Source of the DNA: Cuniculiplasma sp.
Lineage (GTDB): Archaea; Thermoplasmatota; Thermoplasmata; Thermoplasmatales; Thermoplasmataceae
Assembly (NCBI GenBank): GCA_023256455.1
Contig: JAGDXN010000056.1
Coordinates: forward strand, 3,654 to 25,146
Reading direction: 5' to 3'
Length of the DNA: 21,493 bases
Below, piece after piece: positions 14,262 through 21,451 of the stretch; positions within the stretch are counted from its first letter, which is position 1; each line of letters begins with the position of its first letter. A program made the position numbers and the translations under genes. The notes under the pieces are model-generated. The model was not told where the DNA came from and made no database searches. It saw nothing but the letters and a program-made list of their open reading frames with translations.

Positions 14262-14942
14262 ATGGTAAATTACCATTTTCTTAAGAAAATTATGGTTATT
14301 GGGGAGAGGCAATCCCTTTTGAGCATGCAGAGCTATATGAATCTGGCAATTGAAAATTCCAGTATTCTCATAAGCGTATTTCAGAAGCCTGAGGACCCTC
14401 TGGAGGATATGGTCAGTAAGGTAAGTGAAAATGAAAAGAAGGCAGATGATATTACCCTTGAACTGAAGAGAAATGTTACATCCGGTGCAATCGGTTCCAC
14501 ACTGATGGATAATTTTCTCAATCTCATCGAAAAGTTTGATGATATAATAGATAGAACATACTGGATATCCCGGGAAATGACAAGAACAAAGGACAGTTTA
14601 ATCGCAAACTCATTCCACATGGAGCCTGTGAGCAACTTTTATGCAAATTTCTGTGTCATACTGGAGAAAAATATTGAGGCAGTGAAGATGGTTGACAGAA
14701 TGCTCCAGGTCAGTGATGTTTCAGAGGCAAAGCAGATCAGGAAAGAGATTGAGAAGCTGGAGGAAGAGGTTGACGAAATTAAGGACGGAATTATTGACAG
14801 ATTATACAGAATATCGGAAAGCATAAGCTATCTTACATTTAACCACATAAATTCCGTTGTACACACACTGGACGATCTTCTTGACGATTGCGAAGATATC
14901 TCTGATCTCATATTAAATACAATGATGTCGGTATCAAGATGA
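14262..14942 (+). CDS. DUF47 (PhoU-like) phosphate transport accessory protein
   Basis: The 226-aa protein is all-helical and highly charged, with two similar halves each carrying an acidic E-x3-D type pattern (SENEKKADDITLELK near 56-70 and LEEEVDEIKDGIIDRLYRI near 166-184), as in PhoU/DUF47 proteins that bind metal clusters and sit at the cytoplasmic side of a PiT permease. It overlaps the following permease gene by 4 nt (ATGA), the standard DUF47-pit pair found in many archaea and bacteria. It probably controls phosphate uptake by the permease. Confidence 0.9.
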   Translation: MVNYHFLKKIMVIGERQSLLSMQSYMNLAIENSSILISVFQKPEDPLEDMVSKVSENEKKADDITLELKRNVTSGAIGSTLMDNFLNLIEKFDDIIDRTYWISREMTRTKDSLIANSFHMEPVSNFYANFCVILEKNIEAVKMVDRMLQVSDVSEAKQIRKEIEKLEEEVDEIKDGIIDRLYRISESISYLTFNHINSVVHTLDDLLDDCEDISDLILNTMMSVSR

Positions 14943-15841
14943 TATTATATTACATATCCATTTTTTTCATTGCCCTCCTGTCCATGATTGTTTCCGGAAA
15001 CAATCTGTCTGCGGCAGTCGGAACGGTCGTGGGTTCAAGGATTGTTTCAAGATGGTTTGGCCTGTTGCTTGGCGCAGGCGGTTTCTCACTGGGTCTTTTA
15101 ATCGAGGGCAGATTTCTATCTAATTCCATATTCAGAATCATGCCGGATGTTCCCTATTATATTCTCGTAGTTCTTTTCATATCATTTATATTGTTTGCCC
15201 TTGCAACCTTTTTCAGGGTACCCCTTTCCCTCACCATGGCCATTGTGGGAATTTCCATAGGCATTTCCCTCAGGGTTGGATTTTCCATGGATTTATCCTA
15301 TGTTTATTTTGTAATATCTGCCTGGGTTCTTGCGCCCGTTTTATCCATTTTTTTCTCATTCTATCTCAACAGGAAGGTTTCTTCCATAAACGTGAACAAT
15401 GCATGGAAGGCTGCAAGAATCTATAAAATTCTTCTTGTAATCATATCATTTCTGACCGCCTTCACTCTTGGAGCAAACACCTTTGGCCTTCTGGCATCCC
15501 TTGGCCATGACAGCCTGTTTACCCTTGGAATAATGATAGTTTCCATATTTATTGGGGCAATATTCCTGAGCGGTGGTGTCATAAAGAGAGTTTCCCAGGA
15601 TATATATGGGATGAGGTATGCCAACGCCTTCATTTCTTTGCTTGTATCCTCTGCCCTTGTGGAAGCTGCCACATTCTTTTCCCTTCCCCTTTCAAACACC
15701 CAGACACTAACATCAAGTGTTTTTGGCTCAGGCCTCTCGTACAACACAAAGGCCATGATATCCAGACCATTTTTCCAGGTCGTTGCCATGTGGATAATAT
15801 CCCCACTCTTTGGAATGCTTGTTGGATTTTTGCTCGTATGA
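14939..15841 (+). CDS. pit: PiT-family inorganic phosphate permease
   Basis: A 300-aa integral membrane protein with about eight to ten helices. The two inverted PiT signatures are present: SGNNLSAAVGTVVGSR at residues 19-34 and PLSNTQTLTSSVFGSGLS near 257-274, each with the Asn/Thr residues that bind phosphate and cation. PiT carriers import metal-phosphate with H+ or Na+. Its ATG overlaps the DUF47 TGA. The length is at the short end for the family, like other archaeal members. Its stop lies 4 nt from the stop of the convergent gene. Confidence 0.93.
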   Translation: MILYYISIFFIALLSMIVSGNNLSAAVGTVVGSRIVSRWFGLLLGAGGFSLGLLIEGRFLSNSIFRIMPDVPYYILVVLFISFILFALATFFRVPLSLTMAIVGISIGISLRVGFSMDLSYVYFVISAWVLAPVLSIFFSFYLNRKVSSINVNNAWKAARIYKILLVIISFLTAFTLGANTFGLLASLGHDSLFTLGIMIVSIFIGAIFLSGGVIKRVSQDIYGMRYANAFISLLVSSALVEAATFFSLPLSNTQTLTSSVFGSGLSYNTKAMISRPFFQVVAMWIISPLFGMLVGFLLV

Positions 15842-15845
15842 ATGA

Positions 15846-16559
15846 TCAGAAATCATAAAGGGTTGTTTTGTAAAGCTTCTCATAATATTTATAATAAAAG
15901 TTCAGAAAAGACCTGGAGGATGTAAGGATGTCCCCCCTTATGGAATATTCCCTGTTTTCCCCTGCAAGGACACCACATTCTATTCCTTCCCTCACATCAT
16001 TCATTATGGCGCTGTACAGCTCATCCCCATATATTCCTATGGACATTCTCCTTACTTTCCCATATACAGTGTCTGTGATTTTTTCCCGGGACAGGGCTTT
16101 TTTAGTTCCCAATATGGACTTGAATATGAGATACTTTTCAAATTCCGGCATATTCAAATGGTATGGAAAGGGATAGAGTGAAATTTCATATCTTTCCCTG
16201 AAATCATTGAACCTGCTATCCGGACAGATAACCTTGCTGTCGGTTCTTTCCGATATGATATTTCTCTGGCTTCCAAAGCAAACATATACCTCACTTCCTC
16301 CCGTGACATTATTCAGGCACTCCATCATTCCAGACTGATCTATGAAGCCCTTGAAAATTAAGGTCTGCCCCTTAGAATCCCCTGTTTCAATGAAAAATGA
16401 CCTCTCCTTGATCTCAACCTTCTTTATTGCCCTCCTTTCAGTGTCATCCATAAGCATTGTGGAAAAGGAAAAGGAAATGAGATTGTGAAGTTTTGTACGT
16501 TCACTCTGCTCCTGCCTGAATCTAATGAGCACAGGATCACTAACCAAGGTACGCACCAC
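15846..16559 (-). CDS. Uncharacterised 237-aa protein, second gene of a two-gene unit
   Basis: I do not recognise it. It is soluble, without signal peptide or membrane helix. A beta-rich N-terminal two-thirds (residues about 45-125, including SEVYVCFGSQRNIISERT) is followed by a helical basic segment LSREKITDTVYGKVRRM (155-171) and a C-terminal part (172-215) whose helix-helix-strand pattern ending EYSIRGDI could be a winged helix. The annotated GTG start overlaps the upstream gene by 20 nt; the exact start is uncertain, but the overlap implies co-translation with it. Its stop is only 4 nt from pit. Confidence 0.8.
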   Translation of the reverse strand: MVRTLVSDPVLIRFRQEQSERTKLHNLISFSFSTMLMDDTERRAIKKVEIKERSFFIETGDSKGQTLIFKGFIDQSGMMECLNNVTGGSEVYVCFGSQRNIISERTDSKVICPDSRFNDFRERYEISLYPFPYHLNMPEFEKYLIFKSILGTKKALSREKITDTVYGKVRRMSIGIYGDELYSAIMNDVREGIECGVLAGENREYSIRGDILTSSRSFLNFYYKYYEKLYKTTLYDF

Positions 16560-17367
16560 CCATTTTTTCTATTAATTCAACATATTCCATAAGGCTATTG
16601 AGACCAACCTCACCTATGGGCATCAATATTATATTTCCATTACCATAATGAATCATGAATACTTCTCCGGATACGCTGTTGCAATAAAGTATGTGATCGC
16701 CATTCTTTTCCCTTTTCATCATATTGATTCTGTTTCGCCCTATTCTCTTCAATATTTCCCTGAAAGATTGTTCGTCTGCGGAATATCTTATTATCTTCTC
16801 CTTTCCTATAATTCTCTCGTCTCTCTGATCGTTTATTACAAATCTTTCAAGACCTGATATGGCCTCTGAAATATATTCAGCCATCTTTTCACCCATTATT
16901 GTAATGAGATCCCTGCTGTTTGACCATATCCTTGATGAGCTGTCCATACCAAAATAGATATCATCTTTGAAAAAAGAGCCATACTGGAATGTGTATCCTG
17001 AATTCAGGGCTTTCCATAATGTTTCAAAGCCCAATATATCCCCACTGGACACTGCCGCCCTGATATAATCATTTCCCGTTCCTATCAAATTCAGGTTTTT
17101 TATGAAAAAACCCATCTCCTGTATATCCGTAACTGCCTTCCTGAGGGCCGATTCGGGTAACCTGAGATAGGATCCATGATTTTCCTTTAATTTCCCGGTA
17201 ATTCTTGGTGTAATTATTTTCAGTTTTCCAGTCAGAGGGATTATGATGCTGTCCTCAATTTCCCAATCCCTTATTTCCGGATTGCCATAGATATATTTAA
17301 AAATAAAGCTTCCGCCCCTTCGAATAACATTATTTTCAACAATTTGCCCGATGCCTGGAGAGTTCAA
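16540..17367 (-). CDS. Uncharacterised 275-aa protein, first gene of a two-gene unit
   Basis: Not recognised. The N-terminal third is beta-rich (WEIEDSIIIPLTGKLKII, residues 35-52), the middle is alpha/beta, and the C-terminal 90 residues follow helix (EQSFREILKRIG), strand, strand (SGEVFMIHYG, NIILMPIG), then helix (GLNSLMEYVELIEKM). That last pattern is reminiscent of a Roadblock/LC7 domain, but this is a by-eye impression with low confidence. The start is TTG at 17365-17367, selected because a TATATAT box (17389-17395, minus strand) lies exactly 25 nt upstream and the nearest ATG (17372) is out of frame and stops immediately. Overlaps the next gene by 20 nt. Confidence 0.8.
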   Translation of the reverse strand: MNSPGIGQIVENNVIRRGGSFIFKYIYGNPEIRDWEIEDSIIIPLTGKLKIITPRITGKLKENHGSYLRLPESALRKAVTDIQEMGFFIKNLNLIGTGNDYIRAAVSSGDILGFETLWKALNSGYTFQYGSFFKDDIYFGMDSSSRIWSNSRDLITIMGEKMAEYISEAISGLERFVINDQRDERIIGKEKIIRYSADEQSFREILKRIGRNRINMMKREKNGDHILYCNSVSGEVFMIHYGNGNIILMPIGEVGLNSLMEYVELIEKMGGAYLG

Positions 17368-17388
17368 TACATCTCTAATTTACCGTGG

Positions 17389-17395
17389 TATATAT
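17389..17395 (-). promoter_or_regulatory. TATA box of the two-gene unknown unit
   Basis: ATATATA on the minus strand, preceded by a purine-rich run (AAAAAAAGG) that could serve as a BRE. Its centre is 25 nt upstream of the TTG start at 17367. Confidence 0.6.
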
Positions 17396-17473
17396 CCTTT
17401 TTTTCCATGAGCAAACGAACAATTTCCCATTATTCCATATCTCTCTAAAAAATCTCCATAAAAAATAATAGGG

Positions 17474-18133
17474 ATGCTTATATTTCGCATTGAATTGGAT
17501 TTAACTGGAACGCTTGAATTCTTTGGCTATGTGGTTGCGGCCCTATTCGCCATTATGAACCCTGTGGGTGCTGTCCCTACAACTGTATATCTTACAGAGG
17601 ATTTCAGTGTAGCTGAAAGAATGAAGGTTATAAGAAGCAGCATCATAATGGCCGGAGGGATGCTCTTTGGTTTTGTTGCGGTTGGAGTCTATGTCTTCCA
17701 GATTCTTGGAATAAGCATAAACGATTTTAAAATTGCAGGCGGTTTCCTTCTTTTCAAGGTTGCCTTCGACATGCTTCAGGGCAAAACGTCAAATACAAAG
17801 CTCACAAAGGAAGAGAGTATGGATTATGTTGAAAGGGATGCAGTTGGAATTGTTCCTATTGGAACGCCCCTTCTGGCTGGCCCCGGATCAATAACAACTG
17901 CAATTCTGTTAAACTCAAGGGCAGATACCATACCCCTGAAGATTTCACTTGTCGTTGGAATCATTATGGTTTTGATTTTTTCCTATGTGATCCTGTATTT
18001 CGCCACAGGCATATCAAGAAAACTTGGGAAAACCGGAACTACGGTGATTTCAAGGATAATGGGACTTCTGCTTGCATCCATATCAGTTGAATTAATAACA
18101 TCGGGGATTATTGCAATTGTCCAGACCGTATAA
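17474..18133 (+). CDS. MarC-family integral membrane protein
   Basis: A 219-aa protein with six membrane helices and the two MarC family hallmarks: FAIMNPVGAVP at residues 25-35 and GTPLLAGPGSITT at 130-142, the internally repeated Pro/Gly motifs of this family (UPF0056, inner-membrane proteins related to amino-acid exporters such as SnatA). The substrate is not known; export of small amino acids is possible. The ATG at 17474 fits a T/A-rich box around 17449; a downstream TTG at 17495 is an alternative. Its stop is 4 nt from that of the convergent aroD. Confidence 0.9.
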   Translation: MLIFRIELDLTGTLEFFGYVVAALFAIMNPVGAVPTTVYLTEDFSVAERMKVIRSSIIMAGGMLFGFVAVGVYVFQILGISINDFKIAGGFLLFKVAFDMLQGKTSNTKLTKEESMDYVERDAVGIVPIGTPLLAGPGSITTAILLNSRADTIPLKISLVVGIIMVLIFSYVILYFATGISRKLGKTGTTVISRIMGLLLASISVELITSGIIAIVQTV

Positions 18134-18137
18134 ACAT

Positions 18138-18815
18138 TTAATTTACAGCATATTTTGAAAGAATTTTCATAATGTCAACCATATCCCTATAGTATGGCTG
18201 TCCGGGAGCAATTTCCCTTTCATAATATGTATAGGCAAAATCGCTCAGGGAAATTGCACTTGATATGCGAGCAGATGTATCACTTCCCATTGGTGTGAAT
18301 GAGACCGGCCTTTCATCCCTTACCCTTTCTATCTGGAACATATTTTCAACCATATCCTTCATTCCGCATCTGCAGGCAAGCTTTATTGCACCGCAATCAA
18401 ACTTTGATATTTTAGAATACATTTTCATTGTGTCAAAGCTTTTATCATAATGGGAAGAGAGGATCAGTTTTTCCCCTTTCAATGGAAATGATATATCAGG
18501 ATAATTTTTGACCTCAATGTCAAGTAAGATATTTTCGTAATTGGATGCTTCTGAATACATTTCATTGATCTGACTTACTGAATCCGATCGGAATGTGAAT
18601 ATGGCCTTAACCTCCTTTTTTTCCAGATATTGGAGATATTCATTTATGGATGATATATCCATACCCGAAAGGTCAAAACGCAATTCCGGTATGAATCCAT
18701 AGTGAATTGCATCATGGGTTAATTTATCCATATTTTTTATTCCCGGTATTACAGATGCAACAATCACAGGAATTCCTGATCTTCTCTTCAGATCACTGCA
18801 GAAAAATGGTATCAC
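18138..18815 (-). CDS. aroD: 3-dehydroquinate dehydratase, type I
   Basis: A 225-aa TIM-barrel enzyme of the shikimate pathway, which dehydrates 3-dehydroquinate to 3-dehydroshikimate through a Schiff base. Active-site residues are all visible: ELRFD (Glu44, Arg46), DIEVK (Glu101), LSSHYDKS with His122, AIKLACRC with the Schiff-base Lys145, and FTPMGSDTSARISS with Arg183 near the C-terminus, followed by PGQPYYRDM (204-212). Length matches archaeal type I enzymes. The start is GTG at 18813-18815, with the palindromic TATA element centred 28.5 nt upstream. It stands apart from other aro genes, so it is probably transcribed alone. Confidence 0.93.
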   Translation of the reverse strand: MIPFFCSDLKRRSGIPVIVASVIPGIKNMDKLTHDAIHYGFIPELRFDLSGMDISSINEYLQYLEKKEVKAIFTFRSDSVSQINEMYSEASNYENILLDIEVKNYPDISFPLKGEKLILSSHYDKSFDTMKMYSKISKFDCGAIKLACRCGMKDMVENMFQIERVRDERPVSFTPMGSDTSARISSAISLSDFAYTYYEREIAPGQPYYRDMVDIMKILSKYAVN

Positions 18816-18834
18816 AGTAATAGATTATGAAAAG

Positions 18835-18852
18835 CATAAAAATATTTTTATG
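18835..18852. promoter_or_regulatory. Perfect 18-bp palindromic TATA element shared by aroD and the divergent regulator
   Basis: CATAAAAATATTTTTATG is identical to its own reverse complement. Its centre (18843.5) is exactly 28.5 nt from the first base of the aroD GTG (18815) and 28.5 nt from the first base of the regulator ATG (18872). Both genes therefore appear to be driven from one symmetric site as leaderless transcripts. Confidence 0.6.
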
Positions 18853-18871
18853 AACTGCATTATGCAACCTA

Positions 18872-19306
18872 ATGTTTAAGATCACCATAGCATCAACGCC
18901 CCAGAGAGTTCTGGATCAGGATTTAAACAGGAGTATTGCCTATTTTCTGTCCGATATAGGCTATATCCCAAGACTAAATCCGAACACAGATTTTGAGAGC
19001 ATAAGCAAATCGGTCTATTTCAGGCTTTTTAAGGAATGTTTTCTTGACAATTCTGAAAGGTACTGGACCGGAGAAGAGTTGATGGCCTATTTGAAAACTT
19101 CCAGAACAACACTTTACAGGCATCTGAACAAATTGAAATCCATGGATCTTCTGGAGGAGGAGCATGACGGCAAAAATAAAAAGTACAGGCTGCGCGGTGG
19201 AAATCTTGAAACTGCGTGGAACTGGGTCAAAATAAATATAAACATGGCCCTTGATAATTACGAGAAAACCGTTGAGCATGTGTGGAGATTGTCAAAAAAA
19301 CAGTGA
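18872..19306 (+). CDS. Winged-helix DNA-binding regulator
   Basis: A 144-aa protein. The central part reads WTGEELMAYL (65-74), then KTSRTTLYRHLNKLKSMDLL (75-94), a clear helix-turn-helix with the recognition helix in TTLYRHLNKLK, and a wing DGKNKKYRLRGG (98-109). It is followed by a long C-terminal helix (111-140) likely for dimerisation. The N-terminal 60 residues (FKITIASTPQRVLDQ...) are not recognised. The general class is ArsR/MarR-like winged helix. It is divergent from aroD and shares its promoter element, so autoregulation and aroD regulation are plausible but not shown. Confidence 0.82.
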   Translation: MFKITIASTPQRVLDQDLNRSIAYFLSDIGYIPRLNPNTDFESISKSVYFRLFKECFLDNSERYWTGEELMAYLKTSRTTLYRHLNKLKSMDLLEEEHDGKNKKYRLRGGNLETAWNWVKININMALDNYEKTVEHVWRLSKKQ

Positions 19307-19339
19307 AAATATTATTACATAGAAAGATATCATTAACTG

Positions 19340-19657
19340 TTGAAAATAACTGAATCAAAAATAATCAACATAATGGAGATGCTGAACAAAATGGATATGA
19401 TAGAGATTAAAAAAGGTGGAAAATACAGAGTTTTGTCAAACAGTGGAAAGGATGACCCAATGGAAACCAGAGGGGAGTTTGCGGGTTATACCATTCTGGG
19501 TGAGGAGGGCGCCCTTGTTTTCAGCGTTGAGGGAGAAAAATCACTCCTCAGGCTCATACCTGTTTCCAATCTCATAGCCATAGAATTCAGCCCTGATGAG
19601 ATTGTACAGGAAAAGAAAAAGGAGACTTCAAGGGATTCCATAAACTATATCAGTTGA
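19340..19657 (+). CDS. Uncharacterised 105-aa protein
   Basis: Not recognised. The first 30 residues form a helix followed by KGGKYRVLS, like the last helix and wing of a winged-helix fold; residues 45-85 are beta-rich (GEFAGYTIL, GALVFSVEG, LLRLIPVSNLIAIEFS); the tail is charged. The start used is TTG at 19340, with TATA-like AATATTATTA 28 nt upstream; ATG 19373 is a reasonable shorter alternative (94 aa). It lies 33 nt after the winged-helix gene in the same direction and overlaps the convergent thpR by 13 nt. Confidence 0.65.
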   Translation: MKITESKIINIMEMLNKMDMIEIKKGGKYRVLSNSGKDDPMETRGEFAGYTILGEEGALVFSVEGEKSLLRLIPVSNLIAIEFSPDEIVQEKKKETSRDSINYIS

Positions 19658-20142
19658 TGGGAAAGGATCTCCCTGTAAATTGGCCCGGAACCTGTCAGTT
19701 CGCTTGAGAACATGACAATCCTTTCAACTGTAAAGTTGAAGAAAACTGTTTCCTTATATTTCATTTCCAGTTCATTTATTTTTTCAGGTTTTTTTAATCG
19801 GCACAGGGTGCAGTGGAAACTTTGTTCCCAGCGGTTCATGAATGCAATTTCATTCAATTCCTGTGAAAAAATATTAATAAATAGGATTCTTGCCTTCTCT
19901 GTTCCTTCAGGGAAGTGAGATATGCCTTTCCCCTGAACCTTAAACCTAAATTCCGGGAATTTCATATTTTTCCATAATTCCTCCGCCTCGCCCATTGAAA
20001 TTTCTCCATGGAACTGCAATGTCACATGAAGATTTTCTGCACCCACAATCTTCCCGTTTTTTCCAGTAAGCCTTTCCATATCCTTTGAAATTTCAGCATA
20101 TAATGGAAAGTTTGGAATGGGAATGCCCGTGAAGGCTCTCAT
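19645..20142 (-). CDS. thpR: RNA 2',3'-cyclic phosphodiesterase / 2'-5' RNA ligase family protein
   Basis: A 165-aa member of the 2H phosphoesterase superfamily with both catalytic H-x-T-x motifs: HVTL at residues 39-42 and HCTL at 110-113, at the normal ~70-residue spacing. The start MRAFTGIPIP is typical of LigT/ThpR. Characterised members hydrolyse 2',3'-cyclic phosphates or ligate 2'-5' in RNA in vitro; in archaea a role in tRNA metabolism has been proposed. Divergent from gcvH with only 41 nt between start codons. Confidence 0.93.
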   Translation of the reverse strand: MRAFTGIPIPNFPLYAEISKDMERLTGKNGKIVGAENLHVTLQFHGEISMGEAEELWKNMKFPEFRFKVQGKGISHFPEGTEKARILFINIFSQELNEIAFMNRWEQSFHCTLCRLKKPEKINELEMKYKETVFFNFTVERIVMFSSELTGSGPIYREILSHQLI

Positions 20143-20153
20143 GCTTTATGAGA

Positions 20154-20173
20154 ATATTTATACTATTTTAATC
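20154..20173. promoter_or_regulatory. Interleaved divergent promoters of thpR and gcvH
   Basis: Within the 41-nt intergenic space, ATATTTATACT (20154-20164) is centred 25 nt before the gcvH ATG. On the other strand GATTAAAATAGTA (20161-20173) is centred about 25-26 nt before the thpR ATG at 20142. The two boxes partly overlap and face across each other. Confidence 0.5.
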
Positions 20174-20183
20174 TTACACAGCT

Positions 20184-20558
20184 ATGAGCATAATAAAGGA
20201 TGGACTCCTGTATGCAAAAACACACGAATGGGTCAAGATTGATGGGGATGTGGCCACTGTTGGCGTGAGCGATTTCGCCCAGAAACAGCTTACGGATGTG
20301 GTGTATGTAGATCTTCCTGATGTTGGGAAGGAAGCACATTCCGGGAAGCCATTGCTTACCATAGAATCTGTAAAGTCTGCAGAAGATGTGTTTTCTCCAG
20401 TGGATGGAACCGTTCAGGATGTCAATAAGGAACTGGCAGATGAACCTGAGAAGATAAATAAGGATCCCTTTGGAGCCTGGCTTGTAAGGATAAAACTTAA
20501 AAATAAGCCTTCCGGACTGATGACCCCCGAAGAATATAAAAAATTTATCGGTGAATGA
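20184..20558 (+). CDS. gcvH: Glycine cleavage system H (lipoyl carrier) protein
   Basis: The 124-aa protein is a standard-length H protein. It opens LYAKTHEWVKIDGDVATVG, as the family does, and carries the lipoylation site TIESVKSAEDVFSP with Lys64. H protein shuttles aminomethyl groups between the P, T and L proteins, and also serves as a lipoate carrier. No gcvP, gcvT, lipoate ligase or dihydrolipoamide dehydrogenase gene is in this window. It is leaderless (TATA about 25 nt upstream) and overlaps the following rRNA methyltransferase gene by 4 nt. Confidence 0.97.
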   Translation: MSIIKDGLLYAKTHEWVKIDGDVATVGVSDFAQKQLTDVVYVDLPDVGKEAHSGKPLLTIESVKSAEDVFSPVDGTVQDVNKELADEPEKINKDPFGAWLVRIKLKNKPSGLMTPEEYKKFIGE

Positions 20559-21145
20559 TGGAAAAAAGGAAAGACATTTATTATAAGAAGGCAAAAAAGC
20601 AGGGCTATAGCAGCAGGGCTGCCTATAAATTAATTGATATAGACAGGAAATTCCCCATTCTGTTTCCTGGAATGAGGGTTCTTGAGATAGGATCGTCTCC
20701 AGGAGGATGGACCGATGTACTCATGGAAAGGAATCCTGCCAATCTTGTATGTGTCGATCTAAGTGCCGGGAAAGGGTCGGATTTTCCCATAAACATAAGG
20801 GGAGATATTACACGGGACGAAACATGGAACAGGATAAGGGAGGTCATGGGAGATGGATTCGATCTTTTTCTTTCCGATGCCATGGCCCATACTTCAGGGC
20901 AGCATGACAGGGACCATGGGGCCTCGGTGAACATATGCAATGCCATTATGGAACACTGCAATGGTTTTCTCCTTCCTGGTGGTACTGTTGTGCTTAAGCA
21001 GTTTCAGGGCGATATGACAGGTCCCTTCGTTGAAAAATATAAAAAAATGTTCAGAAAAGCCTACATCACAAAGCCACCATCTTCAAGGTCAGAGAGCAGT
21101 GAGATTTACATAATATTTTCAAGATTCATCCCGCCCGTGGAGTGA
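20555..21145 (+). CDS. rlmE: 23S rRNA 2'-O-ribose methyltransferase, FtsJ/RrmJ family
   Basis: A 196-aa SAM-dependent methyltransferase. It begins YYKKAKKQGYSSRAAYKL with Lys25, then the SAM motif VLEIGSSPGGW (42-52), and SDAMAHTSG with Asp108 (usually SDMAPNTSG), VVLKQFQG with Lys147, and SSEIY with Glu182. These make the complete K-D-K-E catalytic tetrad of RrmJ. The family methylates the A-loop uridine of 23S rRNA, though archaeal paralogues can act on other RNA. It starts at ATG 20555, within the gcvH stop (ATGATG; the second ATG is one codon in), so it is co-translated with gcvH. It overlaps the convergent edge gene by 27 nt. Confidence 0.94.
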   Translation: MMEKRKDIYYKKAKKQGYSSRAAYKLIDIDRKFPILFPGMRVLEIGSSPGGWTDVLMERNPANLVCVDLSAGKGSDFPINIRGDITRDETWNRIREVMGDGFDLFLSDAMAHTSGQHDRDHGASVNICNAIMEHCNGFLLPGGTVVLKQFQGDMTGPFVEKYKKMFRKAYITKPPSSRSESSEIYIIFSRFIPPVE

Positions 21146-21451
21146 ATCTTCAACATCATTTTTGAATTCATACTCAATAACGGCAATGGTTCTTTCAGAA
21201 CCACCATGGTTGGCATTTTCCACAATCCTCCTGCAAATTTCCCGAACCCTGCTATCTTCCATCTTCTTTGTCCCTGGATTTTTGTCCATGTTGCTTTTCC
21301 ATTCCATTACAAATTCTTCTGGAGAATTTAGATTGAAATTCCTTCTCATCATCCTCCTTTTCCTTGTAATGTACCTGACAAGATCGCCAACTCTGAAGTT
21401 ATCCCCATAATAGTTTCCGAAGGTCTCCTCATCCAGATCAATGCCTTCCAT
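21119..21451 (-). CDS. Uncharacterised protein at the right edge (possibly 5'-truncated)
   Basis: From ATG 21451 the product is 110 aa, acidic at both ends, with a basic centre (YITRKRRMMRRNF) and helices around DSRVREICRRIVENA and TIAVIEYEFKN. I do not recognise it. A CATATATG box at 21472-21479 lies 24.5 nt upstream of this ATG, which fits the leaderless pattern seen elsewhere in the window. However, the reading frame stays open for the 14 codons to the window edge, so the gene may begin further right and the ATG may be internal. It ends 27 nt inside the convergent rlmE. Confidence 0.7.
   Translation of the reverse strand: MEGIDLDEETFGNYYGDNFRVGDLVRYITRKRRMMRRNFNLNSPEEFVMEWKSNMDKNPGTKKMEDSRVREICRRIVENANHGGSERTIAVIEYEFKNDVEDSLHGRDES

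Noticed and set aside
15421..15789. 122-aa minus-strand open frame opposite pit.
   Set aside because: Antisense shadow of the PiT second signature; arises from codon bias of the sense gene.
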